Assembly (NCBI GenBank): GCA_944321765.1
Contig: CALUMQ010000006.1
Coordinates: 1-35,910 of the forward strand
From: an uncultured Alistipes sp.
GTDB taxonomy: Bacteria; Bacteroidota; Bacteroidia; Bacteroidales; Rikenellaceae
DNA: 35,910 nt
Direction of reading: 5' to 3'
This document shows, in pieces, positions 24,726-33,573 of this stretch; within the stretch, counting starts at the first letter, position 1; every line of letters begins with the position of its first letter. The translations under genes were made by a program, and so were the position numbers. The notes under the pieces are model-generated. The model did not search any database and was not told the DNA's origin. It saw only the letters and a list, made by a program, of their open reading frames with translations.

Positions 24726-27700
24726 GAGCGGCGAATGTTGTAAAAAAGGGCGTAGGTCACCGGCAGAACCAGGATCGTGAGCAGCGTGGCAACGAGCAGT
24801 CCGCCCATGATCGTGGCGGCCATGGCCCCGAACATGGCGTCGAACAGCAGCGGAAGCATGCCCAGGATCGTCGTGCCCGAAGCCATCGTCACCGGGATAA
24901 GGCGGCTGCGCGTCGCTTCGGTGAGGGCCTCGTAGGGCGTGCGGCCCGCAGCTCGCAGCGTGCCGATATGTTCGACGAGCACCACGGCATTCTTGATGTT
25001 CATGCCCACGAGCCCCAGCAGGCCCAGCAGCGAGAAGAAGTTGAAGACCTTGCCCGTGGCGGCCAGGCCCAGCACCACGCCGATGAAGATCAGCGGAATC
25101 ATCAGCAGAATGACAATCGGATCGCGGTAGTTGCGCAACAGCAGCAACAGCACGGTGAAGATCAGCAGCAGGGTCAGCGGGAGGTAGCGTGCCAGTGCCG
25201 CGTTCGACTCCCGGCTGCTCTCCTGTTCGCCGAAAATCTGCATCGTATAGCCCTCGGGAAGCGTCACGCAGCGTTCGATCGAGTCGCGCAGCGTGGCGAA
25301 AAGCTGCATGGTGTTGACCCCGCGAACCGGGTCGCACTGCGCCTTCATCACCCGCTGGCGGTTATAGCGTTTGATGACGCCCTGCCGGAAGTCGAAACGG
25401 AACCCGTCGGTAGCCTGTTCGATCGAGAAGACACGTCCCGAAGGGTTGAAGACCGGAAGCGATTGCAGGTTTGTCAGGTTGTAGGAGCCGATGTTTTCAT
25501 CCTTGAGCAGGATCGGAAGCAGCTGGTCGCCCTCGCGGTACTCTCCGAGGCGGTATCCCTGTGTGGCGATGGTGATGCCCCGGGCCAGCTGGCTCCGCGT
25601 GATGCCGATCCGCTGTCCCTTCATCTGCGAGTAGACCGGCAGCCACGTAGGGATGCGGTTGCCCCAGCTGTTGCGGATGTTCGTCGCCCCGGGCGTCTGC
25701 CACATGATCCGCTCGGCTGCGGCCGTCAGTCGGCACAGTGTATCGGCGTCGGGTCCGATGAATCCGAACTCGATGGCCGCATCGGGAACCGGCGAGAGCT
25801 TGAAAAGCGACGAACGAAGCCATACGTCGGGAAAGTTCGCGTTGACCCACGTCTCGAAGCGGGCCTCGACAGCGGCCGTCGTGCGTTTGTCGTGAAGCTC
25901 GACGAGCAGGTTGCCGAAGTTCGGCCGCTGCGACGTGCTGCCGCTCGCCAGGTAGTAGCGCGGAGGTGTCGATCCGGCAGTCAGCGAGACGGTCTTCACC
26001 TCGGGCTGCGCGCGCAGCCACTCCTCCATGCGCAGCAGGCTCTCCTCCGTCGTGCGGATGTCGTACCCCTCGGGAAGCAGCACGTCGGCCCGGAAGTAGG
26101 GCTTGTCGAGCGACGGGAAGAAGTTCTGCGGCATGCGCCCCATGGCGTAGAGCGATGCGGCGAAAAGGAGGACAACGCATGTGACAGTCAGCCAGCGGCG
26201 GCGCAGCAGCGCGGCAAGCAGGCGGTCGAAGGCGCGGTAGAAGGGGGTGTCGTAAGGATCGTGGGGTGTGGCCGCGACCCGCAACAGGCGGTCGCCGAAC
26301 AGCGGTGTCTGTGTCAGCGCCAGCACCCAGCTCAGCAGCAGCGAAAGCGCCACGACGACGAACAGCGGCTTGACGATCTCGGCAACCGACGAAGGCGCCA
26401 GGTACAACGGCAGGAACGAAAAGATGGCAATCAGCGTGGCACCCAGCAATCCCCAGCGCGGGGCATTGGCCCCGTCGATGAGCGCCCGGCGCTGCGGCGT
26501 GCCGCGCAGCATGGCCTGTCGTGCGTTGTCCGTCACGACGATGGCGTTGTCGACCAGCATCCCCATGGCGATAATGAAGCCCGCCAGCGACGTGCGGTTC
26601 AGGCCTTCGCCCAGAAGCTGCATGAGCAGCAGCGTGCCGCCGATCGAGAAGAGCAGCGAGCTCCCGATGAGCACTCCCGAGCGGAATCCCATCACGAGCA
26701 TGATCATCACCACGACGATGGCCACCGACTCGGCAAGGTTCTGCACGAAGGTGAGGTTCGCCTCGCGCGCAATGCGGTTCTCGGGGTAAAGCACCGTGAG
26801 CTCCAGGCCCACGGGCATACGGGCCGACATCGCCGCAAGCACGGCGTCGATCCTCGCCCCGGCCTTCACCACATCGACACCCTCCTCGGTCGAGATGCCG
26901 AGGCCCACGGCACGGCGTCCGTCGACACGCATCAGCGTCTGCGGAGGTTCGCTGTAGCCCCGCTCGATACGCGCGATATCGCCCAGGCGGTACTGTTTGC
27001 CCGAAGAGGAGATCAGCAGTTGGTCCGAAAGATCGTCGAGCGTGCGGTAAGTGCCGTCCTCAAGGATCCGCACGCGGAGTTTCCCGGCCTGCTTCTCCCC
27101 ACTGTTGACGATCGTATTCTGCTGGCCGATGGTCGCAACGATCGTCTCGGGACGGATCGAGAAGTTGGCAAGCGTCGAAAGGCTCACGAAAACATCGACG
27201 ACCGGTGTCTGCTCCCCGTAAAGGGTCACCTTCTGCACCCCGTCGACCGTGACCAGCGCCACCTTCAGCCGCTCGGCCCAGTCGCGCAGCTCCGACCACG
27301 CGAACCCTTCGTCGGCCGAAAGTCCGTAGTAGATGCCGTAGACATCGCCGAAGTCGTCGGCAACCGTGATCGGCGATGTCCCCTCGGGCAGTTGCGGTTG
27401 GATATTCAGCACCTTGCGCCGCAGTTCGTCCCACAGTTGGGGGATTTGGGAGGCCGGCGTCGCAGGATCCAGCTCAACCTGGATCTTCGAGCGTCCATAG
27501 TAGGACTCCGAGGTGATCTTGTGCACACGGCGCATCGACTGCACCTCACGTTCGATCGGCTCCGTGACGAGCGACTCCACCTCGGCGGGCGTCGCCCCGG
27601 GATAGGAGCAGAGCAGCGTGGCACTCTTGATGACAAACGTCGAGTCCTCCTTCTTGCCCAGCGTGGAGAAGCCCACGGCTCCGCCCACGAGCAGCACCAG

Positions 27701-27754
27701 CAGGAAGAATACGATCACACGGGGATTGCGCAGGGAATATTCGGGAAGGTTCAT
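24722..27754 (-). CDS. RND-family efflux permease (AcrB-like)
   Basis: The 1010-residue inner-membrane proton antiporter starts MNLPEYSLRNPRVIVFFLLVLLVGG (first helix). It has the two large periplasmic loops and twelve helices in the RND layout. The fourth helix shows MGMLVDNAIVVTDN. In AcrB this site is Asp-Asp, but here it is Asp402-Asn403, a variant found in some RND subgroups. The GLLGLVGMNIKNAVVLVEH segment near the end is also family-typical. It pumps small molecules outward, and the substrate (drug, bile acid, metal or other) is not evident. The neighbouring gene order adaptor-pump-channel is the standard tripartite operon. Confidence 0.95.
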   Translation of the reverse strand: MNLPEYSLRNPRVIVFFLLVLLVGGAVGFSTLGKKEDSTFVIKSATLLCSYPGATPAEVESLVTEPIEREVQSMRRVHKITSESYYGRSKIQVELDPATPASQIPQLWDELRRKVLNIQPQLPEGTSPITVADDFGDVYGIYYGLSADEGFAWSELRDWAERLKVALVTVDGVQKVTLYGEQTPVVDVFVSLSTLANFSIRPETIVATIGQQNTIVNSGEKQAGKLRVRILEDGTYRTLDDLSDQLLISSSGKQYRLGDIARIERGYSEPPQTLMRVDGRRAVGLGISTEEGVDVVKAGARIDAVLAAMSARMPVGLELTVLYPENRIAREANLTFVQNLAESVAIVVVMIMLVMGFRSGVLIGSSLLFSIGGTLLLMQLLGEGLNRTSLAGFIIAMGMLVDNAIVVTDNARQAMLRGTPQRRALIDGANAPRWGLLGATLIAIFSFLPLYLAPSSVAEIVKPLFVVVALSLLLSWVLALTQTPLFGDRLLRVAATPHDPYDTPFYRAFDRLLAALLRRRWLTVTCVVLLFAASLYAMGRMPQNFFPSLDKPYFRADVLLPEGYDIRTTEESLLRMEEWLRAQPEVKTVSLTAGSTPPRYYLASGSTSQRPNFGNLLVELHDKRTTAAVEARFETWVNANFPDVWLRSSLFKLSPVPDAAIEFGFIGPDADTLCRLTAAAERIMWQTPGATNIRNSWGNRIPTWLPVYSQMKGQRIGITRSQLARGITIATQGYRLGEYREGDQLLPILLKDENIGSYNLTNLQSLPVFNPSGRVFSIEQATDGFRFDFRQGVIKRYNRQRVMKAQCDPVRGVNTMQLFATLRDSIERCVTLPEGYTMQIFGEQESSRESNAALARYLPLTLLLIFTVLLLLLRNYRDPIVILLMIPLIFIGVVLGLAATGKVFNFFSLLGLLGLVGMNIKNAVVLVEHIGTLRAAGRTPYEALTEATRSRLIPVTMASGTTILGMLPLLFDAMFGAMAATIMGGLLVATLLTILVLPVTYALFYNIRRS

Positions 27755-27761
27755 CGTCGTG

Positions 27762-28796
27762 TCATTTCAGAATACGTACCTGCTCCCCTTCGCGCAGGCG
27801 GTAGACGCCCGCCGTAACCACCCGTTCACCCGGAGTGACACCCCGGAGCACCGACACGCGGTCCGTGCCGAAGAGCTCGCCCAGCTCGACGCCGCGCAAC
27901 GAGACCCGATCGTCAGCATCCACAATCCAGACCCATGTGCCGCCCTCGGTCGGAGCGTAGATGGCCGACACGGGCAGCGACACGGCATCATCGGCTGCGG
28001 CGGGGCGTTGCAGGGTGATTGTACATGACATGCCCGGGGAGATGCGGTATCGCGTCGGGGCGGAATTGTCGACGGTCAGCGACACGGGGAAACCCGAAGC
28101 ATCGGACGAGGTCTTCGCGTAATCCTTCAGGCGCGCGGCGAACGTCACGCCCCGGTAGTTGTCGAACGTCACGTGGAAGCGGGTCGCCGTATCACCCAAC
28201 AGCGCCAGGCCGCTTTCAGGAAGCGTGAACTCGACGGTCGTGGTCTCGGGAGCGACCAGACGCAGCACCGACTGTCCCGCCTGCACGCGTTCGAAATTCG
28301 ACACGTACTTGCGTTCGATCACTCCGGCGAACGGGGCACGCAGGCGGGTGTCGTTGAGCAGGTCGAGCGTGTTTTCGTAGGTCGAACGCGCCTGTGCATA
28401 ACGTGTAGCGGCAGCCTCGGCCTCCTGACGCGACACGGCCTGATGTTCGAGCAGCCGCTGCATGCGCTGTTGCTGCGAACGAGCCTCCTCGTAGGCCGAA
28501 CGCGTCGCCGAAACCTGCAGCTCCACGTCGCGCGGATCCAGTTCGGCAAGCAGCGCTCCCTTTTTGACGCTCTCGCCCTGCGAAACAGGAATGTCCCGCA
28601 CCTGTCCCGAAAGTTTGAAGGCCAGCGTCACGGCATCGTCGGGCGTTGCCATGCCCGCAAAGTTCTTGTCGATAGCGGCAGCACCGGCGACCACCGTCGT
28701 CTTCACGGGACGGATCGCCGCAGGCTCCGGCTCACGCGGTACGCAGCCCGCAACGGCAAGAAGCGTCACGGCCGCAAGGCAGTTTGTTGCATGCAT
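27762..28796 (-). CDS. RND efflux membrane-fusion (adaptor) lipoprotein
   Basis: The 344-residue lipoprotein (lipobox LAVAGC, Cys18) has the adaptor architecture: a lipoyl-like domain (GQVRDIPVSQGESVKKGALLAELDP), a coiled-coil hairpin rich in Arg, Gln and Ala (YEEARSQQQRMQRLLEHQAVS...), the second lipoyl half (DTRLRAPFAGVIERKYV) and a C-terminal barrel. It links the pump to the TolC channel and is first in the operon, seven bases upstream of the pump gene. The ATG at 28796 lies only six bases after the base of a strong terminator hairpin, and I find no consensus promoter between the hairpin and the upstream gene. Expression may therefore depend on read-through. Confidence 0.93.
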   Translation of the reverse strand: MHATNCLAAVTLLAVAGCVPREPEPAAIRPVKTTVVAGAAAIDKNFAGMATPDDAVTLAFKLSGQVRDIPVSQGESVKKGALLAELDPRDVELQVSATRSAYEEARSQQQRMQRLLEHQAVSRQEAEAAATRYAQARSTYENTLDLLNDTRLRAPFAGVIERKYVSNFERVQAGQSVLRLVAPETTTVEFTLPESGLALLGDTATRFHVTFDNYRGVTFAARLKDYAKTSSDASGFPVSLTVDNSAPTRYRISPGMSCTITLQRPAAADDAVSLPVSAIYAPTEGGTWVWIVDADDRVSLRGVELGELFGTDRVSVLRGVTPGERVVTAGVYRLREGEQVRILK

Positions 28797-28802
28797 AAGA
28801 AA

Positions 28803-28837
28803 AAAGTTGACTCCGATCCTCGTTCGGAGTCAACTTT
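28803..28837 (-). terminator. Terminator or attenuator hairpin directly before the efflux operon
   Basis: The perfect 14-base stem AAAGTTGACTCCGA / TCGGAGTCAACTTT has a 7-base loop. On the minus strand it is followed by a T-rich stretch that runs straight into the adaptor ATG. It ends the suf-tmk-DoxX operon and may gate the efflux operon. Confidence 0.88.
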
Positions 28838-28862
28838 CATACCACTCGCCGCCGCAGGGTCC

Positions 28863-29972
28863 CTACGGACGAATATCGCGACAATTCTTTTTAGCGGTGA
28901 TCGTCCCGTCGTCCAGAACAACCATCCCGTTGCGGGCCCGGAGCATGGTCTTCATCGTCGAAGCATCGATGTTGTAGCACGGAACCGATCCCGTGCCGAA
29001 GTCGTGGCCCGTCGCATCGTACAGCGGATCGGGCGTCAGGCAGACCACATGCGAACCCTCGCGCTGCGCTCGGGCTACGAGTTGCGCCATGCGTTCCCGG
29101 CAGCGTGTCGACAACTTGTCAAACGACGTCACGCAGAGCATATACAACCGCCCGGGGGTGGTGAGCACCTCCTCCGTAGCATCGCCCGCAGCGTTGTGAA
29201 GGGCAAACTCGCTGATCAAGGGTCGGACATTCGGAACTTCGCTCGTCGTGCGCGTGTCGACCCACTCCCACGTCGTGGCATCCTGCCACGTGGGATCATC
29301 CAGGGCAAATTCGCGCTCCTCGCCCGTGTGGAGATTGCGGTAGATGAGCACCGTCTCCGTCTCGCCCGGAGCCACCGACGGAGCCTGCATCGCTTCGTGG
29401 ATATTCACGCCCACCTTATAGGGCAGAAAGTCGATGAGCGGCAGGTGGATGTAGCAATAGTAGCCCAGGTACATCGACAGGAAGAAAAACGTACAGGTGA
29501 GAAGAATCTCTACGGGTTTGAAGGCGAAGACCTTGTCGGGGCGGTAGCGCCACCACACCACGATGGACAGGGGCAGCAGAATGAGATTCTTGAGAAAGGT
29601 CTCCCACGGCGTGAGCTTCAACGCCTCCCCGAAGCAGCCGCAATCCTCGACGGGAATGACCGTGGCACTGAGAAAGGTCAGCACCGTGAAGAAGATCATC
29701 GACAGCATGGCGAAGATCGAAACCAGCCGGATGCGCACCTTGCACAGCAGCATGCAGCCCATCATCAGCTCCGCGCCGCACAGCCAGATCGAAAAGGTCA
29801 TGGCCGCAGGCTGCAGCTTCTCCATGCCGTAGATCGAAAGGTACTCGCTCACCTTGAGCGCCGTGCCCCACGGGTCAATGACCTTCGTGAAGCCCGAAAA
29901 TATGAACGTGCAGGCCAGAATCAGCCGGCAGATATGGGAGAGGATCCGTATCGGTCGGGTGCGTTTCATCAT
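28863..29972 (-). CDS. DoxX/MauE-like membrane protein with C-terminal soluble domain (BT_3928-type)
   Basis: The 369-residue protein begins with four helices of a DoxX/MauE-like fold (to about residue 145). MauE-type proteins take part in disulfide chemistry or redox electron transfer in the membrane. The motif DCGCFG (110-115) between helices 3 and 4 is shared with that group. A fifth helix (157-175) is followed by a soluble domain of ~190 residues whose later part (LYMLCVTSFDKLSTRCRERM...GSHVVCLTPD) reads like a thioredoxin-fold remnant. It overlaps the tmk stop by four bases and is last in the suf operon. Two adjacent ATGs (29972, 29969) are possible starts. The exact role is unknown. A link to thiol or iron-sulfur redox is inference from context. 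Confidence 0.75.
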   Translation of the reverse strand: MMKRTRPIRILSHICRLILACTFIFSGFTKVIDPWGTALKVSEYLSIYGMEKLQPAAMTFSIWLCGAELMMGCMLLCKVRIRLVSIFAMLSMIFFTVLTFLSATVIPVEDCGCFGEALKLTPWETFLKNLILLPLSIVVWWRYRPDKVFAFKPVEILLTCTFFFLSMYLGYYCYIHLPLIDFLPYKVGVNIHEAMQAPSVAPGETETVLIYRNLHTGEEREFALDDPTWQDATTWEWVDTRTTSEVPNVRPLISEFALHNAAGDATEEVLTTPGRLYMLCVTSFDKLSTRCRERMAQLVARAQREGSHVVCLTPDPLYDATGHDFGTGSVPCYNIDASTMKTMLRARNGMVVLDDGTITAKKNCRDIRP

Positions 29973-30655
29973 TGTGCGTCGAGTATCGGGGTCAGTATCA
30001 TGCGGAGTTTGTCGAAAATTTGTTCGGGAGCGGCCATTCCTCCCCTGCTGTCGCTACAGTCGACCACGCGAAGCGAGGCGTCGCGCGAAGCCATCGAAAG
30101 GTAGACCTCACGTACGGCGCGCTGCAGGTCGAGGGCATCCTCATGGATGTCGTGTGCCCCCTGCAGGTAACGGCGGTCATCACCCTCGCGCTGCTCCGAG
30201 AGCTTGCGCTCGGTGAAAGCGAAAGGCACGTCGAGAAAGAGCGAAACATCGGGACGCGGCAGGGCATTGTGGCCGAACTCCAGGTCGAGAATCCATTGTG
30301 CCAGTCGCTCGCGCGACTCTCCGGCGGGAAGTTTCGCACACTGGTAGCCGACATTCGACCAGACGTAACGATCCAGAACGACCGCCCGACCCTCCGACAG
30401 CCATTGCCGGATCTGCGGTGCGGCCTCGGCCCGGTCACCGGCATAAAGCAGCGCCACAAGGTAGGGATTCACCTCGTCCACTCCGCCGAACTCGCCCCGC
30501 AGAAAACGGGCGATCAGATCGCCATAGACCGGGGCGTCGAAGCGCGGAAAGTGAATGTATTCGCTCCGCACCCCCCGATCGGCCAGCAGACGCCGCAGAA
30601 GCTGCACCTGGGTCGATTTCCCCGCGCCGTCCAAACCTTCGAGTACGATGAACAT
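29969..30655 (-). CDS. tmk: Thymidylate kinase
   Basis: The 228-residue P-loop kinase phosphorylates dTMP to dTDP using ATP. It shows Walker A GLDGAGKST (7-15), the substrate motif DRYVWSN (95-101), and a lid segment with KLSEQREGDDRRY. The length is a bit above the family average of about 210. It follows sufS by 28 bases and overlaps the downstream DoxX-like gene, so it rides in the suf operon. Confidence 0.95.
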   Translation of the reverse strand: MFIVLEGLDGAGKSTQVQLLRRLLADRGVRSEYIHFPRFDAPVYGDLIARFLRGEFGGVDEVNPYLVALLYAGDRAEAAPQIRQWLSEGRAVVLDRYVWSNVGYQCAKLPAGESRERLAQWILDLEFGHNALPRPDVSLFLDVPFAFTERKLSEQREGDDRRYLQGAHDIHEDALDLQRAVREVYLSMASRDASLRVVDCSDSRGGMAAPEQIFDKLRMILTPILDAQ

Positions 30656-30683
30656 AACAGTCTCAAGTATTGGGTATAGCAGT

Positions 30684-31901
30684 TTATTTCAGCATCCGGA
30701 CCGCCCGCTCAACACCCGCAACCAACGCATCGACCTCCGACTCGGTATTGTAGAGGGCAAACGACGCCCGGCACATGCCTTTCGTTCCGTAGTGATCCAT
30801 CACCGGCTCGGCGCAATGCTGCCCCGTGCGCACGGCAATGCCCAGTTTGTCGAGAATCATCCCCAGATCGTAGGGATGCACCCCCTCGACGTTGAACGAC
30901 ACGATGGCGCACTTGTCATCCGTCGTGCCGTAGATCCGCAGCCCCCCGATGGCCGAAAGGCGTTCGGTAGCGCGCTCCAGCAGCCTTCGTTCGTGAGCCT
31001 CGACCTCCGCGGCGTCAAGCCCCTGGAGGAACCGCACCGCCTCGCCCAGCCCGATGGCTCCGACAAAATTGGCCGTGCCCGCCTCGAACTTCAGGGGTAC
31101 GGGGGCGTAGGTCGTGCGCGCGAACGTAACCCGGTCGACCATGTCGCCGCCCCCCATGAAGGGAGGCATGCGGTCGAGCAGCTCGCGCTTGCCGTACAGT
31201 ACGCCGATCCCCGTCGGGCCGTAGAGCTTGTGGCCCGAGAAGGCATAGAAGTCGCAGTCCAGCGTCTGCACATCAACTCCGCCGTGCACGACCCCCTGGC
31301 AGCCGTCGATCACGGCTATGGCTCCGACGGCATGCGCCGCCTCGATAATCGGCCGCAGGTCGGGACGTGTGCCGAGCGTATTCGACGCCTGCGTTACGGC
31401 AACCACGCGCGTGCGTTCGTCAATCAATGTCGGAAGCAGATCCGTTCGCAGGGCTCCGCTGTCGTCGAACGGCAGCATGCGGATCCCGGCACCGCGTCGC
31501 TGGGCCACCAACTGCCACGGAACGAGGTTCGAATGGTGTTCCATCTCGCTCACCACGATGTTGTCGCCCGCACCGATGAAGGCATCGCCCCAGGCGTAGG
31601 CCACCGTATTGAGCGACGCCGTGGCACCGGCCGTGAAGACAACCTCCTCCCGCGCGGCGGCTCCGATGTAGTCGGCAATCCGCTGCCGCGCCGCCTCGTA
31701 CTGCTCGGTAGCCTCCTCCGAAAGCAGGTGCACTCCCCGATGGATGTTGGCATTCCCCTCCCGGTGCAGCCGGTCGACCGCCTCGATGACCGCCAGCGGC
31801 TTCTGGGCCGTGGCCCCGCTGTCGAGATAGACCAGCGGCCGTCCATAGACCGTGCGTTTCAGAATCGGAAACTCCTCGCGGATCTTTTCGACATCGAACA
31901 T
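30684..31901 (-). CDS. sufS: Cysteine desulfurase SufS
   Basis: The 405-residue PLP enzyme takes sulfur from cysteine for iron-sulfur cluster assembly. The PLP lysine is Lys225 (FSGHKLYGPTGIG). The persulfide-forming cysteine is Cys363 in RTGQHCAEPVM. HHSN (122-125) is the His that stacks on PLP. It is the group II desulfurase form. No sufE or sufU is next to it. The 24-base gap to sufD contains a tandem copy of a ten-base unit (TCGTTTTAAA twice at 31911-31930), and one copy includes the sufD stop. Confidence 0.96.
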   Translation of the reverse strand: MFDVEKIREEFPILKRTVYGRPLVYLDSGATAQKPLAVIEAVDRLHREGNANIHRGVHLLSEEATEQYEAARQRIADYIGAAAREEVVFTAGATASLNTVAYAWGDAFIGAGDNIVVSEMEHHSNLVPWQLVAQRRGAGIRMLPFDDSGALRTDLLPTLIDERTRVVAVTQASNTLGTRPDLRPIIEAAHAVGAIAVIDGCQGVVHGGVDVQTLDCDFYAFSGHKLYGPTGIGVLYGKRELLDRMPPFMGGGDMVDRVTFARTTYAPVPLKFEAGTANFVGAIGLGEAVRFLQGLDAAEVEAHERRLLERATERLSAIGGLRIYGTTDDKCAIVSFNVEGVHPYDLGMILDKLGIAVRTGQHCAEPVMDHYGTKGMCRASFALYNTESEVDALVAGVERAVRMLK

Positions 31902-31925
31902 TGCGCTGTATCGTTTTAAATCGTT

Positions 31926-32747
31926 TTAAATTCGTTCCAGTTTCTCCGCGGCAAGCGCCAGGACGGCTTCGCCCAGCGGCTCCGCTCCGCAACGCCGCAC
32001 AACGTCGCCCACGAATCCCTCGATCTGCAGGCGGCGCGCCTGCGCTTCGCTCAATCCCCGCTGGCGCATGTAGAGGATGGCATCGGCATCCATCTGCCCC
32101 ACCGTCGCGCCGTGCGAACACTTCACGTCGTCGGCATAGATCTCCAGCTGCGGCATCGTCTCGATACGCGCCCGTTCGCTCAGCAGCACGTTGCGACTCT
32201 GCTGTCGGGCATCGGTGCGCTGGGCATCCTGCGCCACGTAGACCAGTCCCGAAAACTCGCCCGTAGCTTCGCCGCCCGCAACCCCCTTGACCGTGGAGTC
32301 GCTGCGGCAGTCGGCAACCAAGTGGTTTGTGTGAAGTTTCACAACGCCGTGCTCCTGGCCGCCCAGCAGGAATACCCCGCCGAGGTTGTTCTCGGCAGCG
32401 GCCCCCGCCAGATCGATCCGGTACGAGGCGTTGGCTCCGGAGAGCAGCACCGTCGTCATCCGGCAGCAGCTCCTCGCCGCCTGGTGCACGGTCATCTCGC
32501 TGAACGTTCCGGCAGTGAAGAGCTCCGTAAGCTCCAGCTGTGCGCCTTCGGCCAGTTCGACGGTAAGTTCCGACGTCCCCTCCGTCGTGTGAAGGACCAC
32601 CAGATGCGCCGCGGCTCCGGCCGTCAGCGTCACATGCAGGTGTTCGGGATCCACAGCCGCATAGGGAGTCGGCACCGGCGCATCGACCCGCAACTGTTCC
32701 GGGCCGGCCTTGCGGAAAGTCCCGAGTATCTCGTATATGCGCTCCAT
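31926..32747 (-). CDS. sufD: Fe-S cluster assembly protein SufD (short form)
   Basis: The 273-residue protein has the SufB/SufD parallel-beta core: YRIDLAGAAAENNLGGVF, GLVYVAQDAQRTDARQQSRNVLLSE, then the near-universal end PQLEIYADDVKCSHGATVGQMDADAILYMRQRGLSEAQAR. SufD partners SufB and SufC in the scaffold complex. It is clearly shorter than typical SufD (over 400 residues) because the N-terminal domain is missing. The C-terminal half is intact. The ATG at 32747 overlaps the sufC stop. A GTG one codon earlier is possible. Confidence 0.9.
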   Translation of the reverse strand: MERIYEILGTFRKAGPEQLRVDAPVPTPYAAVDPEHLHVTLTAGAAAHLVVLHTTEGTSELTVELAEGAQLELTELFTAGTFSEMTVHQAARSCCRMTTVLLSGANASYRIDLAGAAAENNLGGVFLLGGQEHGVVKLHTNHLVADCRSDSTVKGVAGGEATGEFSGLVYVAQDAQRTDARQQSRNVLLSERARIETMPQLEIYADDVKCSHGATVGQMDADAILYMRQRGLSEAQARRLQIEGFVGDVVRRCGAEPLGEAVLALAAEKLERI

Positions 32748-33499
32748 CACTTGTCGTATTCGTTGATCAACCAGTCGTAGCCCTCCTTTTCGAGCTTCAG
32801 CGCCAGTGTCTTGTCGCCCGTATAGATGATCCGTCCCTTATAGAGTACGTGCACCACGTCGGGAACGATGTAGTCAAGCAGCCGCTGGTAGTGCGTGATG
32901 ACCACCGTGGCATTCTCCGACGTGTGGAGCTTCGTCACTCCCGTGGCGACGATCCGCAGAGCGTCGATGTCGAGACCCGAATCGGTTTCGTCCAGGATCG
33001 CCAGTTTCGGGTCCAGCATCGCCATCTGGAAGATCTCGTTCTTCTTCTTCTCGCCGCCCGAGAAGCCTTCGTTCACGGCCCGGGCGGTGAGTTTCGACGA
33101 AAGCTCCACCACGGCACTCTTCTCCTTCATCAGGCGAAGGAACTCCGCAGCCGAGAGCGGCTCCTCACCGCGGTATTTACGGTGTTCGTTGACCGCCAGC
33201 TTCATGAAGTTGGCCATCGTGACGCCCGGGATCTCCACCGGATACTGGAAGCCCAGAAACAATCCCAGGCGCGCCCGATCCTCGATCGACATCGAGAGCA
33301 GGTCGTGCCCCAGAAATTCCACGGAGCCTTCGGTGACGGTAAACTTCTCGTTGCCGGCCAGCACCGACGCAAGAGTCGACTTGCCCGATCCGTTGGGGCC
33401 CATGATGGCGTGGACCTCGCCGGCCTTGACCTCGAGGTTGATGCCCCGGAGGATCTCCTTGCCCTCGACCGTGGCGTGTAAATTCTTTACGCTTAACAT
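32747..33499 (-). CDS. sufC: Fe-S cluster assembly ATPase SufC
   Basis: The 250-residue ABC-type ATPase supplies energy to the SufBCD scaffold. Walker A is GPNGSGKS (34-41), the signature is FSGGEKKKNE (146-155), Walker B is LAILDETD (167-174), and the switch His is in ITHYQ (His203). It has no transmembrane partner. It shares one base with the sufD start and follows sufB by 74 bases. That gap holds a GCGCCG/CGGCGC hairpin with no T-run and a purine-rich AAAAAAGGATAGG before the ATG. Confidence 0.97.
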   Translation of the reverse strand: MLSVKNLHATVEGKEILRGINLEVKAGEVHAIMGPNGSGKSTLASVLAGNEKFTVTEGSVEFLGHDLLSMSIEDRARLGLFLGFQYPVEIPGVTMANFMKLAVNEHRKYRGEEPLSAAEFLRLMKEKSAVVELSSKLTARAVNEGFSGGEKKKNEIFQMAMLDPKLAILDETDSGLDIDALRIVATGVTKLHTSENATVVITHYQRLLDYIVPDVVHVLYKGRIIYTGDKTLALKLEKEGYDWLINEYDK

Positions 33500-33573
33500 A
33501 TCCTATCCTTTTTTCTCATTTTTCATACTTCGGGCGCCGTCTCCCGGCGCACACTCCGGACCGGCAGCTTTCG

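Noticed and set aside
24968-27817. 949-residue plus-strand frame opposite the RND pump
   Set aside because: It has low-complexity His/Gln/Arg-rich composition. The RND protein on the other strand is unmistakable.
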